Part shown: positions 55,630-64,000 of the stretch, in pieces
How the letters are laid out: each line of letters opens with the position of its first letter
Numbering within the stretch: position 1 is the stretch's first letter
Source of the DNA: Mesobacterium pallidum
GTDB taxonomy: Bacteria; Pseudomonadota; Alphaproteobacteria; Rhodobacterales; Rhodobacteraceae
Reading direction: 5' to 3'
Assembly (NCBI RefSeq): GCF_019966535.1
Contig: NZ_JAIMID010000008.1
Coordinates: 62,001 to 126,000, forward strand
Length of the DNA: 64,000 nt
Notes under the pieces: model-generated
Database searches by the model: none
What the model was told of the DNA's origin: nothing
The model's input: the letters and a program-made list of their open reading frames with translations, nothing else
Made by a program: the position numbers and the translations under genes

Positions 55630-55782
55630 GGCAATACTCCTTTCGGGCAGCATGGGCGCCGGGACGGTTTCACTCAACACAACCGGGCGTGAGGTCACGG
55701 GGTGTTGACGGATGGAAACAATCGCACCCTCCCCTACATCAGGCAGCTGGACAGGCGCAGCGCGGCGTGATTCCGTGCGCAT

Positions 55783-56343
55783 ATGAACAGATCGCTTCCC
55801 TTTGTCGTGACCGCGCTGGTCACGCTTGGCTCCGCCATCATCCTGCTGGGGATGGGCCGGGCGCCCTGGTGCCCCTGCGGCTATGTCCTGCCGTGGTACG
55901 GGCCGCTGGGCACGGACCAGGGCAACATGCACCTGACGGACTGGTATACGCCCAGCCATATCATCCACGGCATCCTGTTCTTTGGCGCGCTCTTGCTGGT
56001 GGCGCGACGGATGCCGCTGGGCTGGCGGCTGGTGATCGCCACGCTGGTCGAGGCCGCATGGGAGGTGACCGAGAACACCAACATGGTGATCGACCGCTAC
56101 CGCGAAGTCACCGTCTCGGCCGATTACAACGGTGATTCGGTGCTGAACTCGATGGTGGACATCGTCGCCATGTGGCTGGGGTTCTGGCTGGCGCGCAAAC
56201 TGCCGGTCTGGGCGACCGTGGCGGTGGTGATCGGGTTCGAGGCGCTGACGATGCTGCTGATCCGCGACGGGCTGGCGCTGAATGTCCTGATGCTGGTCGC
56301 GCCAAGCCAGGCGGTGCTGGACTGGCAGGCCGGCGCCCCCTAG
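55783..56343 (+). CDS. UPF0314/DUF2585 membrane protein
   Basis: The 186-residue protein has about five membrane helices. It contains the family pattern WCPCGYVLPWYGPL and TDWYTPSHIIHGILFF, then EVTENTNMVIDRYREVTVSADYNGDSVLNS. The invariant His and the polar Glu/Asn/Asp between helices suggest an enzyme or metal site, but the function is unknown. It is divergent from msrA and precedes the aminotransferase by 9 bp. Confidence 0.9.
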   Translation: MNRSLPFVVTALVTLGSAIILLGMGRAPWCPCGYVLPWYGPLGTDQGNMHLTDWYTPSHIIHGILFFGALLLVARRMPLGWRLVIATLVEAAWEVTENTNMVIDRYREVTVSADYNGDSVLNSMVDIVAMWLGFWLARKLPVWATVAVVIGFEALTMLLIRDGLALNVLMLVAPSQAVLDWQAGAP

Positions 56344-56352
56344 CGTGCGGTC

Positions 56353-57252
56353 ATGACAGAGCATGTGACGACCCACCAGGCGCAGGAAGATGCGCGCAAC
56401 GAAGACATCCTGATCTGGGTGAACGGGGTGCTGAAACCCAAGGCCGAGGCCCTGGTCAGCGTCTATGACAGCGGCTTCATGCTGGGCGACGGCGTGTGGG
56501 AGGGGCTGCGGTTGTATGATGGCCGCTGGTCGTTCATCGACGAACACATGGACCGGCTTTACGAGGCGGCCAAGGCCATCGACCTCGACATCGGGATGAC
56601 GCGGCAAGAGCTGATTTCCGCCCTGTCAGAGACGCAAGCAGCCAATGAGATGCAGACCGACGCCCATTGCCGTCTGATGGTCACGCGGGGGGTCAAGACC
56701 CGACCCTTCCAGCATCCCGGCCTGTCGCGGCAGGGCCCGACCATCGTGATCCTGATGGAGCATTCGAAGCCCTCGATCCCGCGCCCGATCCGGCTGGCGA
56801 CCGTGCCGCATCTCCGGGGTCAGCCGATGACGCAGGACCCCAAGCTGAACTCGCATTCCAAGCTGAACTGCATTCTCGCCTGTATCGCCGCCGAAAAGGC
56901 CGGCGCGGACGAGGCGCTGATGCTGGACGTGCATGGTTTCGTGAACACGACGAACGCCTGCAACTTCTTCATCGTGCGGAAGGGCGAGGTTTGGACCTCG
57001 ACCGGGGATTACTGCATGAACGGGATCACGCGGGCCAAGGTGATCGACCTCTGCCGCGCCAATGACATCCCGGTGTTCGAACGGAATTACTCGCTGGTCG
57101 ATACCTATGGTGCGGACGAGGCCTTTCTGACCGGCACCTTCGGCGCGCAAACCCCGGTGGGTGTGATCGACGGGCGGCAGATCGGCGACGGGCAGATGGG
57201 GCCGGTCACGCAGCGGCTGCGCGATCTCTACAAGGCGCTGGTCAGCCCATGA
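56353..57252 (+). CDS. Class IV PLP aminotransferase
   Basis: The 299-residue enzyme belongs to fold-type IV (branched-chain or D-amino-acid aminotransferases, aminodeoxychorismate lyase). The phosphate and substrate loop SVYDSGFMLGDGVWEGLRLYDG is present. The PLP-binding lysine is most likely that of NSHSKLNCILA, and the conserved glutamate region is DEALMLDVHGFVNTT followed by NFFIV. The last helix block GTFGAQTPV is typical of IlvE/Dat. Which amino acid it uses cannot be told. The coupled gene downstream overlaps by 4 bp. Confidence 0.88.
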   Translation: MTEHVTTHQAQEDARNEDILIWVNGVLKPKAEALVSVYDSGFMLGDGVWEGLRLYDGRWSFIDEHMDRLYEAAKAIDLDIGMTRQELISALSETQAANEMQTDAHCRLMVTRGVKTRPFQHPGLSRQGPTIVILMEHSKPSIPRPIRLATVPHLRGQPMTQDPKLNSHSKLNCILACIAAEKAGADEALMLDVHGFVNTTNACNFFIVRKGEVWTSTGDYCMNGITRAKVIDLCRANDIPVFERNYSLVDTYGADEAFLTGTFGAQTPVGVIDGRQIGDGQMGPVTQRLRDLYKALVSP

Positions 57253-57965
57253 AGCTGGCGATGTGGTCCGGGCCGCGGAACCTGTCGACGGCGATGATGT
57301 ACAGCTTTGCCCAGCGCGCGGATTTCACCGTCAGCGATGAGCCGTTCTATGCCGCCTACCTGGCGCAGACGGGTCTCGCGCATCCGATGCGGGCGGAGGT
57401 GATGGCCTCGCAGCCGCAGGACGCGGGGGACGTGGCGGCGCAGCTGGCCGGGCCGAACCCGGATGGCGCTGCGCATTGGTACCAGAAGCACATGACGCAG
57501 CACATGATCGAGGCCGTGCCGCGTGGCTGGATGGCCGAGGTGGTAAATGTCTTCCTGATCCGCCATCCCGCGCGGGTCGTGGCGAGTTTCGCCAAGGGAT
57601 ACGAGGCGCTGACGCTGGCCGATATCGGGTTCCTGCAACAGGTTGAGCTCTATGACCATGTCCGCGCGCTGGGCCAGTCGCCGGTAGTGGTGGACAGTGC
57701 CGATATCCGCGACGACCCCGAGGGGATGCTGCGCAGGCTCTGCGACGCGGTCGGCCTCAGCTGGGATCCGGCGATGCTGTCCTGGCCGGCGGGGCCGAAA
57801 CCCTATGACGGGGTCTGGGCGCCGGTCTGGTACGGATCGCTGCATGGCTCGACCGGGTTCGCAGGGCCGGAGGGGCCGCTGCCCAGGCTGACCGGCAATG
57901 CTGCCGCGATGGCCGAAGCCGCCCTGCCCGCCTACGAGAAGATGAAAGCCGTCGCGCTGCACTGA
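57249..57965 (+). CDS. Sulfotransferase-like protein coupled to the aminotransferase
   Basis: The 238-residue protein opens KLAMWSGPRNLSTAMMYSFAQR, a P-loop-like nucleotide (PAPS-type) site, and has a later FLIRHPARVVASFAKGY block like the 3'-phosphate site of sulfotransferases. No membrane segment is seen. Its ATG overlaps the aminotransferase stop, so a joint role (for example sulfonation or modification of an amino-acid-derived substrate) is plausible. The acceptor is unknown. Confidence 0.78.
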   Translation: MKLAMWSGPRNLSTAMMYSFAQRADFTVSDEPFYAAYLAQTGLAHPMRAEVMASQPQDAGDVAAQLAGPNPDGAAHWYQKHMTQHMIEAVPRGWMAEVVNVFLIRHPARVVASFAKGYEALTLADIGFLQQVELYDHVRALGQSPVVVDSADIRDDPEGMLRRLCDAVGLSWDPAMLSWPAGPKPYDGVWAPVWYGSLHGSTGFAGPEGPLPRLTGNAAAMAEAALPAYEKMKAVALH

Positions 57966-58033
57966 GCCTTCCGCGCGAAGAGGCTTGATCGGCGACCCGC
58001 AAGGCGCGAGGATCACGGGCAAGGAGGCCGCCC

Positions 58034-58195
58034 ATGGACCCGATTGCCATCGTCTACTACCTGGCTGTTTGCGCCGCACTCACCGTCTATTCGCCGCGCA
58101 TCAAGTCGACCGGCCTGCGCATGGGGATCGGCGCCGGGGTGGGCATGGTCGCGGCAGGGGCGCTGCCGTACCTCAAGACGTTTGCGGGGTTCTGA
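58034..58195 (+). CDS. Small membrane protein (53 aa)
   Basis: An ATG preceded by AAGGAGG at 7-8 bp opens 53 codons: MDPIAIVYYLAVCAALTVYS, then PRIKSTGLRMGIG and a second hydrophobic segment (GVGMVAAGALPYL), ending KTFAGF. The strong ribosome-binding site and two predicted helices support a real two-pass membrane micro-protein. It follows the sulfotransferase-like gene by 68 bp in the same direction. No homologue is known to me. Confidence 0.6.
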   Translation: MDPIAIVYYLAVCAALTVYSPRIKSTGLRMGIGAGVGMVAAGALPYLKTFAGF

Positions 58196-58198
58196 GCC

Positions 58199-58960
58199 TT
58201 AGGGCTCGTAGCCGAACGCCTCGAAATCCCTTGCATAGAGACGTTTCACGATGCCTGTCGCGGTCTCGGTGTAATGCGCCTCCCGCGCCTCGGCGGCGCC
58301 TGTGCTGGGCGGGCCGCGACGTTTCACGGTTGTCACCGGCGCGCCGAAAATGCGGGTGGTGATCGTGGCTATCTCGTCTCCCAACCGCTCGAACCGGCCG
58401 ATGTGGTCGAATTCCTCCGGGCGCAGCACCAGCCCGTCCAGCTGGGGCGCCCAGTGGTTGTCATCCATCAGCCCGACCTCGTCGAGGTAGATGCAGAACT
58501 GTTCGAAAGTCGGCGCATCCGTCCCGAACCGGGCCTTGAGCCAGCGCAGGGGCCGCTTGGCTTGTCGTCGTTTCCGCACGATCTTGTCGAGATACGCAGA
58601 AAGCGTGCGCGAATACGGATCGCGCACGATGCAGAAGGTGTAATAGCCCTCCAGCGCGGCGACCTCGGCGCGGCTCAGCTTCCACGGCCGGGCGAACCCG
58701 TGTTTCGACGCATCCACCGTGCCGCTGCCGCCGATCCCGACATGCAGCAGCGCGGTCACCGTGGAATTGGCGTTCTTGGGCAGACGGTTGTAGAGGAACC
58801 GATGCGCGTGGCTGATCGCGACGCGCATGTCGACCTCGGACAGCCAAAGCCCACCCCGGTAGGGATGGGCTTTGTAATACGGGCTGAGGCCATTGGCCGC
58901 CCCGATCAGCGCGCGATTGACCCCGTTCAGCCAGGGCAGATCGTATTGCGCCTGGGTCAC
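58199..58960 (-). CDS. Sulfotransferase family 2 (carbohydrate sulfotransferase-like)
   Basis: The 253-residue protein carries the PAPS 5'-phosphosulfate loop (HRFLYNRLPKNANSTVTALL) and the 3'-phosphate motif (CIVRDPYSRTLSAYLDKI). Both match PF03567-type enzymes, which in animals sulfate chondroitin or HNK-1 glycans. In bacteria of this type, targets may be surface polysaccharide. No membrane anchor is present. It starts 2-3 bp from argG's stop side and reads the same way, but argG (58962) is a separate, convergently unrelated function. The acceptor is not determined. Confidence 0.85.
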   Translation of the reverse strand: MTQAQYDLPWLNGVNRALIGAANGLSPYYKAHPYRGGLWLSEVDMRVAISHAHRFLYNRLPKNANSTVTALLHVGIGGSGTVDASKHGFARPWKLSRAEVAALEGYYTFCIVRDPYSRTLSAYLDKIVRKRRQAKRPLRWLKARFGTDAPTFEQFCIYLDEVGLMDDNHWAPQLDGLVLRPEEFDHIGRFERLGDEIATITTRIFGAPVTTVKRRGPPSTGAAEAREAHYTETATGIVKRLYARDFEAFGYEP

Positions 58961-58961
58961 G

Positions 58962-60191
58962 TCAGCCTTTCAGGCGACGATTCCGCGCGGCCAGCAGCTT
59001 GAGCCGCAGCGCGTTCAGCTGGATGAAGCCCTGCGCGTCCTTCTGGTCGTAGGCGCCGGCGTCCTCTTCGAAGGTCACGTGCTGTTCGGAATAAAGCGAA
59101 TGATCCGACCAACGGGCCACGGTCCGCGCCGAGCCCTTGTAGAGCATCAGCTTGACGGTGCCGGTCACGTGCTCCTGGCTCTTGTCGATCAGGGCCTGCA
59201 GCATCTCGCGCTCGGGGGAGAACCAGAAGCCGTTGTAGATCAGCTCGGCATAGCGGGGCATGATCGAATCCTTGAGGTGACCCGCGCCGCTGTCCAGCGT
59301 GATCTGTTCGATCCCGCGATGCGCCTCGAGCAGGATGTCACCGCCCGGGGTCTCGTAGATGCCGCGCGACTTCATGCCCACGAAACGGTTTTCCACGAAG
59401 TCCAGCCGGCCGATGCCGTGCTTTTTGCCGTATTCGTTCAGCTTGGTGAGGATCGTCGCGGGCGACAGCGCCTCGCCGTTGATCGACACGGCGTCGCCCG
59501 ACTCGAACCCGATCTCGATGTATTCCGGCGTGTCGGGCGCCTGGGTCACCGGATCGTCGGTGCGCTGGTAGACGTAATCGGGCGCCATCTCGCCCGGGTT
59601 CTCCAGCACCTTGCCCTCGGACGAGGTGTGCAGCAGGTTCGCGTCGACGCTGAACGGCGCCTCGCCACGCTTGTCCTTGGCGATCGGGATCTGGTTCGCC
59701 TCGGCAAACTCCAGCAGCTTGGTCCGCGAGGACAGATCCCATTCCCGCCAGGGCGCGATCACCTTGATGTCGGGGTTCAGCGCGTAAGCGCTGAGCTCGA
59801 ACCGCACCTGGTCGTTGCCCTTGCCGGTCGCACCATGGGCCACGGCATCGGCGCCGGTCTCGGCCGCGATCTCGACCAGCCGCTTGGAAATCAGCGGCCG
59901 CGCAATCGAGGTGCCCAGCAGGTAGAGCCCCTCGTACACGGCGTTGGCGCGGAACATCGGGAAGACGAAGTCGCGCACGAATTCCTCGCGCACATCCTCG
60001 ATAAAGATGTTCTCGGGCTTGATGCCCAGCATCTCGGCCTTCTTGCGTGCCGGGTCCAGCTCCTCGCCCTGGCCGAGGTCGGCGGTGAAGGTCACCACCT
60101 CGCAGCCGTACTCCGTCTGGAGCCACTTGAGGATGATCGAGGTGTCGAGGCCCCCGGAATAGGCCAGGACGACTTTCTTGGGCGCGGACAT
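58962..60191 (-). CDS. argG: Argininosuccinate synthase
   Basis: ArgG joins citrulline and aspartate using ATP in arginine synthesis. The 409-residue protein opens [23 protein letters not shown], containing the PP-loop AYSGGLDTS, and has the citrulline/aspartate site [13 protein letters not shown]. The ATG at 60191 follows AAGGAG; the frame continues upstream but is not conserved. It directly precedes the sulfotransferase gene on the same strand (1-bp gap), so the two may be co-transcribed. Confidence 0.97.
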   Translation of the reverse strand: MSAPKKVVLAYSGGLDTSIILKWLQTEYGCEVVTFTADLGQGEELDPARKKAEMLGIKPENIFIEDVREEFVRDFVFPMFRANAVYEGLYLLGTSIARPLISKRLVEIAAETGADAVAHGATGKGNDQVRFELSAYALNPDIKVIAPWREWDLSSRTKLLEFAEANQIPIAKDKRGEAPFSVDANLLHTSSEGKVLENPGEMAPDYVYQRTDDPVTQAPDTPEYIEIGFESGDAVSINGEALSPATILTKLNEYGKKHGIGRLDFVENRFVGMKSRGIYETPGGDILLEAHRGIEQITLDSGAGHLKDSIMPRYAELIYNGFWFSPEREMLQALIDKSQEHVTGTVKLMLYKGSARTVARWSDHSLYSEQHVTFEEDAGAYDQKDAQGFIQLNALRLKLLAARNRRLKG

Positions 60192-60315
60192 GGAAACTCC
60201 TTTCGGCATGAGCGTCCGCGCGATAGCGGGTTTTGCCGTGCGGGGCAAGGTGAACGCGTTGACGGCGGGCGGGCTGGCCCATAGCGTTCGCGAAAAGGTG
60301 GCACGAGGGATTTTC

Positions 60316-61122
60316 ATGCAAGGTTGGAGCTTGTTCACCCATTCGGTGACGCTGGTGGTGCGCAATTGGCGCGATGCGCTCAAGATCGGTCTGGTGCCGA
60401 TCGGGCTGTTCTTTGTCTGGCTGATGGTGGCGGTCGGCATGGGGCTGTCCTTTGCCAACGTGACCATGGGGCCGGGCGGCATGGGTGGCGACATGGGCGG
60501 CATGGGCGGCGCCGCCACGCCTGCCGGGGCGGGCGTGGCGGCGCTGCTGGCGCTGTTGACGGTGATCTTCGGCCTGGCGACCTTTCTCTGGGTTGTCGTG
60601 TCCTGGCACCGCTTCGTCCTGCTCGAGGAATACCCGCGCGGCTGGGTGCCGCCGTTCCGCGGCGACCTGGTGCTGGGCTATTTCGGGCGGCTCCTTTTGC
60701 TTCTCCTGCTGGGCTTCGTCCTGATGATCCCTGTGATTGTTGTCGCCTCGGGCTTCGTGGCGGCGATGGGCGAAGGCGGCGTCATGCTGCTCCTGCTGCT
60801 GGCGGTGCCGTTCTACGTCTTCATCCTGGTCAGCTATTACCGCCTGGCGATCATCCTGCCCGCCGGCGCGGTCGGGGCGCCGCTGACCCTGGGCCAGGCC
60901 TGGGTCGCGACGCGCGGCAGTTTCGGCACCATCTTCGTCATGCAGTTCGGGTTCTTCCTGATGAACCTCGCCGTGCAGATGGCGGTCTACGTGCTGAGCG
61001 AGGTGGTGCCGGTGCTGGGCCTGCTGGTGTCGCTCGCCGCGACCGTGTTCGTCGGGCTGGTGCAGGTGAGCCTGCTGACGACGCTTTACGGCGTCTACAT
61101 CGAGAAACGCGGCATCGGCTGA
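60316..61122 (+). CDS. Hypothetical multi-pass membrane protein (about 268 aa)
   Basis: The ATG at 60316 follows GAGGGA. There are about six hydrophobic helices, starting at residues about 22-42, with a Gly/Met-rich loop ([15 protein letters not shown]) between helices 1 and 2, and strongly Leu-rich helices near 120-145 and 155-175. The layout resembles glycerophosphoryl-diester or YciC/DUF-type membrane proteins, but no family is certain. It diverges from argG and precedes an SDR gene by 23 bp. No function is proposed. Confidence 0.75.
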   Translation: MQGWSLFTHSVTLVVRNWRDALKIGLVPIGLFFVWLMVAVGMGLSFANVTMGPGGMGGDMGGMGGAATPAGAGVAALLALLTVIFGLATFLWVVVSWHRFVLLEEYPRGWVPPFRGDLVLGYFGRLLLLLLLGFVLMIPVIVVASGFVAAMGEGGVMLLLLLAVPFYVFILVSYYRLAIILPAGAVGAPLTLGQAWVATRGSFGTIFVMQFGFFLMNLAVQMAVYVLSEVVPVLGLLVSLAATVFVGLVQVSLLTTLYGVYIEKRGIG

Positions 61123-61145
61123 GCTGCCCCGGGGGGAGGAAACGC

Positions 61146-61961
61146 ATGGAGATTTCAGGCAAGGTGGCCGTGGTCACCGGCGCCGCGGGCGGCATCGGGC
61201 TGGCCATGGCGCGGGCATTGGCCAAGGCGGGTGCCAGGGTCGCGATCTGCGACCTGGACGCGGGCCGGATCGCGGCGGCGGCCGAGGCGCTGGGCGTGCC
61301 GGGATTGGCCTGCGACGTGACGGATGCGGCGGCCGTTCAGTCTCTGATCAAGGGAATCGAGCGCGATCTTGGCCCTGTCGACATCTGGGTGTCCAACGCC
61401 GGCGTGGGCTTCGGAGAGCCGGACCACGCCGCCTCTGCCCCCGTTGAGACGTGGGAGACCTGCTGGCAGGTCAACGTCATGGCCCATGTCCATGCGGCCC
61501 GTGCGCTGCTGCCGGGGATGATCGCGCGGGGCAACGGGTACCTGGTGAATACCGCCTCGGCCGCGGGGCTGCTGGCGCAGGTGGGCGACGCTGCCTATTC
61601 CGCGACCAAGCACGCCGCCGTCAGCTTTGCCGAGTCGCTGGCGATTGCCCATGGCGACGATGGCATCAAGGTCTCGGTCATCTGTCCGCAATACGTGGCG
61701 ACGCCCATGCTGGGCTTCGAGAGTTTCGAGGACGCGCCCGCCCATCCCGGCCTGATCGCGCCCGAGGACGTCGCGCAGGCCCTCGTTGCGGGGATCGAGG
61801 CGGAACGATTCCTGATCCTGCCCCACCCAGTCGTGGCCGAGTATTGGCAGGCCAAGGCGGCGGACCCCGAACGCTGGCTGCGCGGGATGCGCAAGCTGCG
61901 GCGCACGGCGCTGGACCAGGTGGGCACGCTGCACCCGGGCAAGATGCACAAGCTGGTTTGA
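61146..61961 (+). CDS. Short-chain dehydrogenase/reductase (SDR)
   Basis: The 271-residue classical SDR has the cofactor motif TGAAGGIG (residues 11-18), an aspartate after strand 2 (CDLDAGR, favouring NAD(H)), the NAG motif VSNAGVG, and the catalytic Ser-Tyr-Lys set (NTASAAG, YSATK). Tyr-X3-Lys is intact. The ATG at 61146 follows GGGGGGAGG. The substrate is unknown. Its frame also continues upstream through the membrane-protein gene, which is not conserved. Confidence 0.9.
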   Translation: MEISGKVAVVTGAAGGIGLAMARALAKAGARVAICDLDAGRIAAAAEALGVPGLACDVTDAAAVQSLIKGIERDLGPVDIWVSNAGVGFGEPDHAASAPVETWETCWQVNVMAHVHAARALLPGMIARGNGYLVNTASAAGLLAQVGDAAYSATKHAAVSFAESLAIAHGDDGIKVSVICPQYVATPMLGFESFEDAPAHPGLIAPEDVAQALVAGIEAERFLILPHPVVAEYWQAKAADPERWLRGMRKLRRTALDQVGTLHPGKMHKLV

Positions 61962-61987
61962 GGCCCAAGGGGGGACGACCGGCCGCG

Positions 61988-62317
61988 TCAGGCCGCGAAA
62001 CGCTTCTTGAGCTGGGTCATGAACTGATCCTTCGAGGCGTTGAAGGACGCGATCACCTCGCCCACGTCGACCTCGGGGCCCTTGCCGCCGGCCGACAGGA
62101 ATTCGCCCCGCTGGCACAGGTTCGAAAACTCGACGAAGCCGAGGTTCAGCGCGCTGCCCTTCAGGAAATGCAGCAGGGATTCGTAGTCGTCGGGCGCCGA
62201 AGTCTTGAGCTGGGCGATCGTGTCCTCGACCTCTTCAAGAAAGATGTCGACCACGTCGTCGAAATCCTCTGCGCCGATCTCTTCCCTCAATTCGGATACA
62301 CGGGCCCAGTCGATCAT
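61988..62317 (-). CDS. Histidine phosphotransfer (Hpt) protein
   Basis: The 109-residue protein is an Hpt four-helix domain that relays phosphate between receivers. The phosphorylatable histidine is H50 in LLHFLKGSALNLGF, with the canonical H-X2-K-G-S pattern. The ATG at 62317 follows GGGGAGC. It is divergent from a receiver-PP2C gene at 62490, so the pair may form one pathway: phosphate arrives at or leaves the receiver through this Hpt. Confidence 0.88.
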   Translation of the reverse strand: MIDWARVSELREEIGAEDFDDVVDIFLEEVEDTIAQLKTSAPDDYESLLHFLKGSALNLGFVEFSNLCQRGEFLSAGGKGPEVDVGEVIASFNASKDQFMTQLKKRFAA

Positions 62318-62489
62318 CTTGTCGCTCCCCTGGATGTTGGCAGGAACAATGTCAGCCAATGTTTAAGGAAACCTTTCCGCCAGCATCCGCGGCAGCCGGT
62401 CCGGCGTGCTTTCACCCCGCGTTAACGCGCAGCGCCTTAGGTAGGTGCGGACGAGGCAGCGCGGACATCCCGCCGGCAAGGAACCGGAC

Positions 62490-63755
62490 TTGGAACAACA
62501 CAAACCCACAGACTCCCTGCCTGAACCGGGGACCGGCAGCATCCGCACGGTGCTGCTGGTCGACGACAGCCGCCTGCAACGGCGGATCCTGGCCAGCATG
62601 GTGGCGCGTTGGGGCTACGACGTGATCGAGGCAGAGACCGGCGTCGATGGGTTCGAAAAATATCTCGCGCTGCGGCCCGAGCTGGTGATCAGCGACTGGA
62701 TGATGCCGGAAATGGACGGGCTCGAGTTCTGCCAGGCGGTGCGCGGCGCCGGGGAGTCCTACAGCTATTTCATCCTGCTGACCTCCAAGAGCGAGAAGGA
62801 CGAGATCGCGCGCGGGCTCGATGCCGGGGCCGACGACTTCCTGACCAAGCCGGTCAGCGCGGATGAACTGCGCGCGCGGATCACGGCAGGCGAACGCATC
62901 CTGCACATGCAGAAGGAGCTGCGCGACAAGAACCGGCTGATCGCCGACAAAATGGCCGAGCTGCAGACACTGTATGATGCCATCGACAAGGACCTGATCC
63001 AGGCCAAGAAGATCCAGCAGGCGCTGATCCCGGACGTGAGCAAGGTCTACGACGGCTCGCGCGTCAGCCTGCAGCTGAAACCCTGCGGGCACGTCGGCGG
63101 CGACCTGGTCGGGCGCTTCTCGCCCGAGCCGGGCAAGCTGGGGTTCTATTCGATCGACGTGTCGGGCCATGGCATCACCTCGGCGCTGATGACCGCGCGG
63201 GTCAGCGGTTACCTCAGCGCCGATTTCCCCGAACAGAACGTCGCCATGCGCCAGCTGCCCGACGGCAGCTACAGCGTGCGCGACGCGGCCGAGGTGGCGC
63301 TGCGGCTGAACGAACGGCTGTCGGCCGATGTCGGCGTGGTCGAGTATTTCACCATGGCCTTCGCCCTGGTCGACCTGCACACCGGACATGTCGAGATGGT
63401 GCAGGCCGGCCATCCCCACCCGCTGCTGATCCGCGCCGATGGCACGACCGAGTTCGTGGGCGAGGGCGGCGTGCCCATCGGCCTGATCCCCGGGGCCAGC
63501 TATGCCTCGGTCACCTTGCAGCTGAACCCGGGCGACCGGCTGCTGCTCTATTCCGACGGCATCACCGAGGCGCGGCTGAGCGATGGCGAGATGCTGGAAC
63601 CCGAGGGCCTGGTCGAGCTGGTCGGCCGCGTGCCCGAAGACAGCCGCGGGGTCGAGTTCCTTGATGACCTCTACTGGCAGCTCAGCCAATGCGCGGCGGA
63701 TGCCGGGATGGACGACGACATCTCGGCCGTGCTGTTCGAGTTCAAGGGCGCCTGA
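62490..63755 (+). CDS. Response regulator with PP2C-type (RsbU/SpoIIE) phosphatase domain
   Basis: The N-terminal receiver (about 20-135) has DD, the phospho-acceptor Asp in ISDWMMPEMDG and the Lys in FLTKPV. A coiled-coil linker (about 140-185, ILHMQKELRDKNRLIADKM) leads to a PP2C/SpoIIE phosphatase domain with GGDLVGRF, DVSGHGITSALM and DDDISAVLF metal-site residues. Such proteins dephosphorylate an anti-anti-sigma factor in partner-switching systems. R. capsulatus RbaY has this plan. The start is either TTG at 62490 (after AAGGAA) or GTG at 62445. No anti-sigma partner is encoded nearby. Confidence 0.88.
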   Translation: MEQHKPTDSLPEPGTGSIRTVLLVDDSRLQRRILASMVARWGYDVIEAETGVDGFEKYLALRPELVISDWMMPEMDGLEFCQAVRGAGESYSYFILLTSKSEKDEIARGLDAGADDFLTKPVSADELRARITAGERILHMQKELRDKNRLIADKMAELQTLYDAIDKDLIQAKKIQQALIPDVSKVYDGSRVSLQLKPCGHVGGDLVGRFSPEPGKLGFYSIDVSGHGITSALMTARVSGYLSADFPEQNVAMRQLPDGSYSVRDAAEVALRLNERLSADVGVVEYFTMAFALVDLHTGHVEMVQAGHPHPLLIRADGTTEFVGEGGVPIGLIPGASYASVTLQLNPGDRLLLYSDGITEARLSDGEMLEPEGLVELVGRVPEDSRGVEFLDDLYWQLSQCAADAGMDDDISAVLFEFKGA

Positions 63756-64000
63756 AGCCCCGCGCCAGCCAGGCCGCAAAGGCCCGGTCCCCGGGGCTGC
63801 CCAGGTTCTCGGCCGCCTCGGCCGGATGGACCCAGAGGGTGACGTGTGCAGGCTCGGCCGGCTCGGCCACCTGGCGCACGGGGGTGGCCAGGTAGATGTG
63901 GCACAGCTTTTCGGCCCAGATGTCGTAATCCTCCATCCAGGTGAACCGCCGGAACACGCCCAGCCGCCGCAGCCCGGTGACGCGCCAGCCCGTCTCCTCC
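63742..64000 (-). CDS. Nudix hydrolase, partial (N-terminus beyond window)
   Basis: The frame enters from the right edge with EETGWRVTGL, the end of the Nudix box (REX2EEXGU), and continues with FTWMEDYDIWAEKLCHIYLATPV to a stop at 63742. Nudix enzymes hydrolyse nucleoside diphosphates linked to other groups. The start and first part of the Nudix box are outside the window. It overlaps the 3' end of the PP2C gene by 14 bp (convergent). Confidence 0.75.
   Translation of the reverse strand, partial: EETGWRVTGLRRLGVFRRFTWMEDYDIWAEKLCHIYLATPVRQVAEPAEPAHVTLWVHPAEAAENLGSPGDRAFAAWLARGFRRP

Noticed and set aside
1..64000. tRNA, rRNA, CRISPR arrays, insertion sequences or prophage
   Set aside because: No T-loop-type tRNA pattern, no regular direct repeats with spacers, and no transposase, integrase or phage structural protein were seen on either strand.

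Overview
The window is chromosomal DNA of a GC-rich alphaproteobacterium, almost certainly a member of the Rhodobacteraceae (Roseobacter group). The evidence is gene order (maf-aroE-coaE-dnaQ / hemJ-rho-mnmE-mnmG-rsmG-parA-parB; dnaA-dnaN-recF next to rpsT-echA-mutM-ubiE-ubiB), two alphaproteobacterial parS palindromes, and frequent ATGA gene overlaps. It appears to hold the replication origin: a 409-bp gene-free, partly AT-rich gap at 35567-35975 with clustered DnaA-box-like 9-mers, about 3-5 kb from parS and parAB.

Layout. 1-10137 is housekeeping: a partial LysE-type exporter, recF-dnaN-dnaA, rpsT, an enoyl-CoA hydratase, mutM, two small membrane proteins, then ubiE-ubiB for ubiquinone synthesis. 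10137-29233 is an accessory stretch placed between core blocks. It contains a UDP-glucuronate-epimerase-like gene, two tandem 60-residue secreted micro-proteins, an isolated flagellar fragment (fliK, flgD, flgJ-like, flgN-like, plus a truncated motB relic absent from simple ORF calls), an exopolysaccharide set (YjbH, YjbF, a PglF/CapD-type dehydratase, a sugar transferase, an NAD-dependent epimerase, a Wza-like exporter), an MFS transporter, and a 1046-residue reductive dehalogenase fused to its own flavin/[2Fe-2S] reductase. 29300-35566 returns to core genes: tim44-mltA-smr, fxsA, secB and maf-aroE-coaE-dnaQ.

From the origin rightwards (35976-43326) come hemJ, rho and the mnmE-mnmG-rsmG-parA-parB run, with perfect 16-bp parS sites inside the 5' ends of mnmG and rsmG. 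43330-46158 is the leftward operon rph-rdgB-hemW-DUF454. 46273-48976 is hrcA-grpE-TPM protein. mutS and maeB diverge at 51.7 kb. The rest holds a PfkB sugar kinase, exported msrA, a UPF0314 membrane protein, a class IV aminotransferase with a coupled sulfotransferase-like gene, a 53-codon ORF, a PAPS-type sulfotransferase, argG, a membrane protein, an SDR, a divergent Hpt / receiver-PP2C signalling pair, and a partial Nudix hydrolase at the right edge.

The most unusual items are the self-contained reductive dehalogenase, the tandem micro-proteins (which resemble the small YjbE/GfcA component that normally accompanies YjbF/YjbH), and the motB relic marking a flagellar-locus rearrangement. No tRNA, rRNA, CRISPR array, transposase or phage gene was seen.
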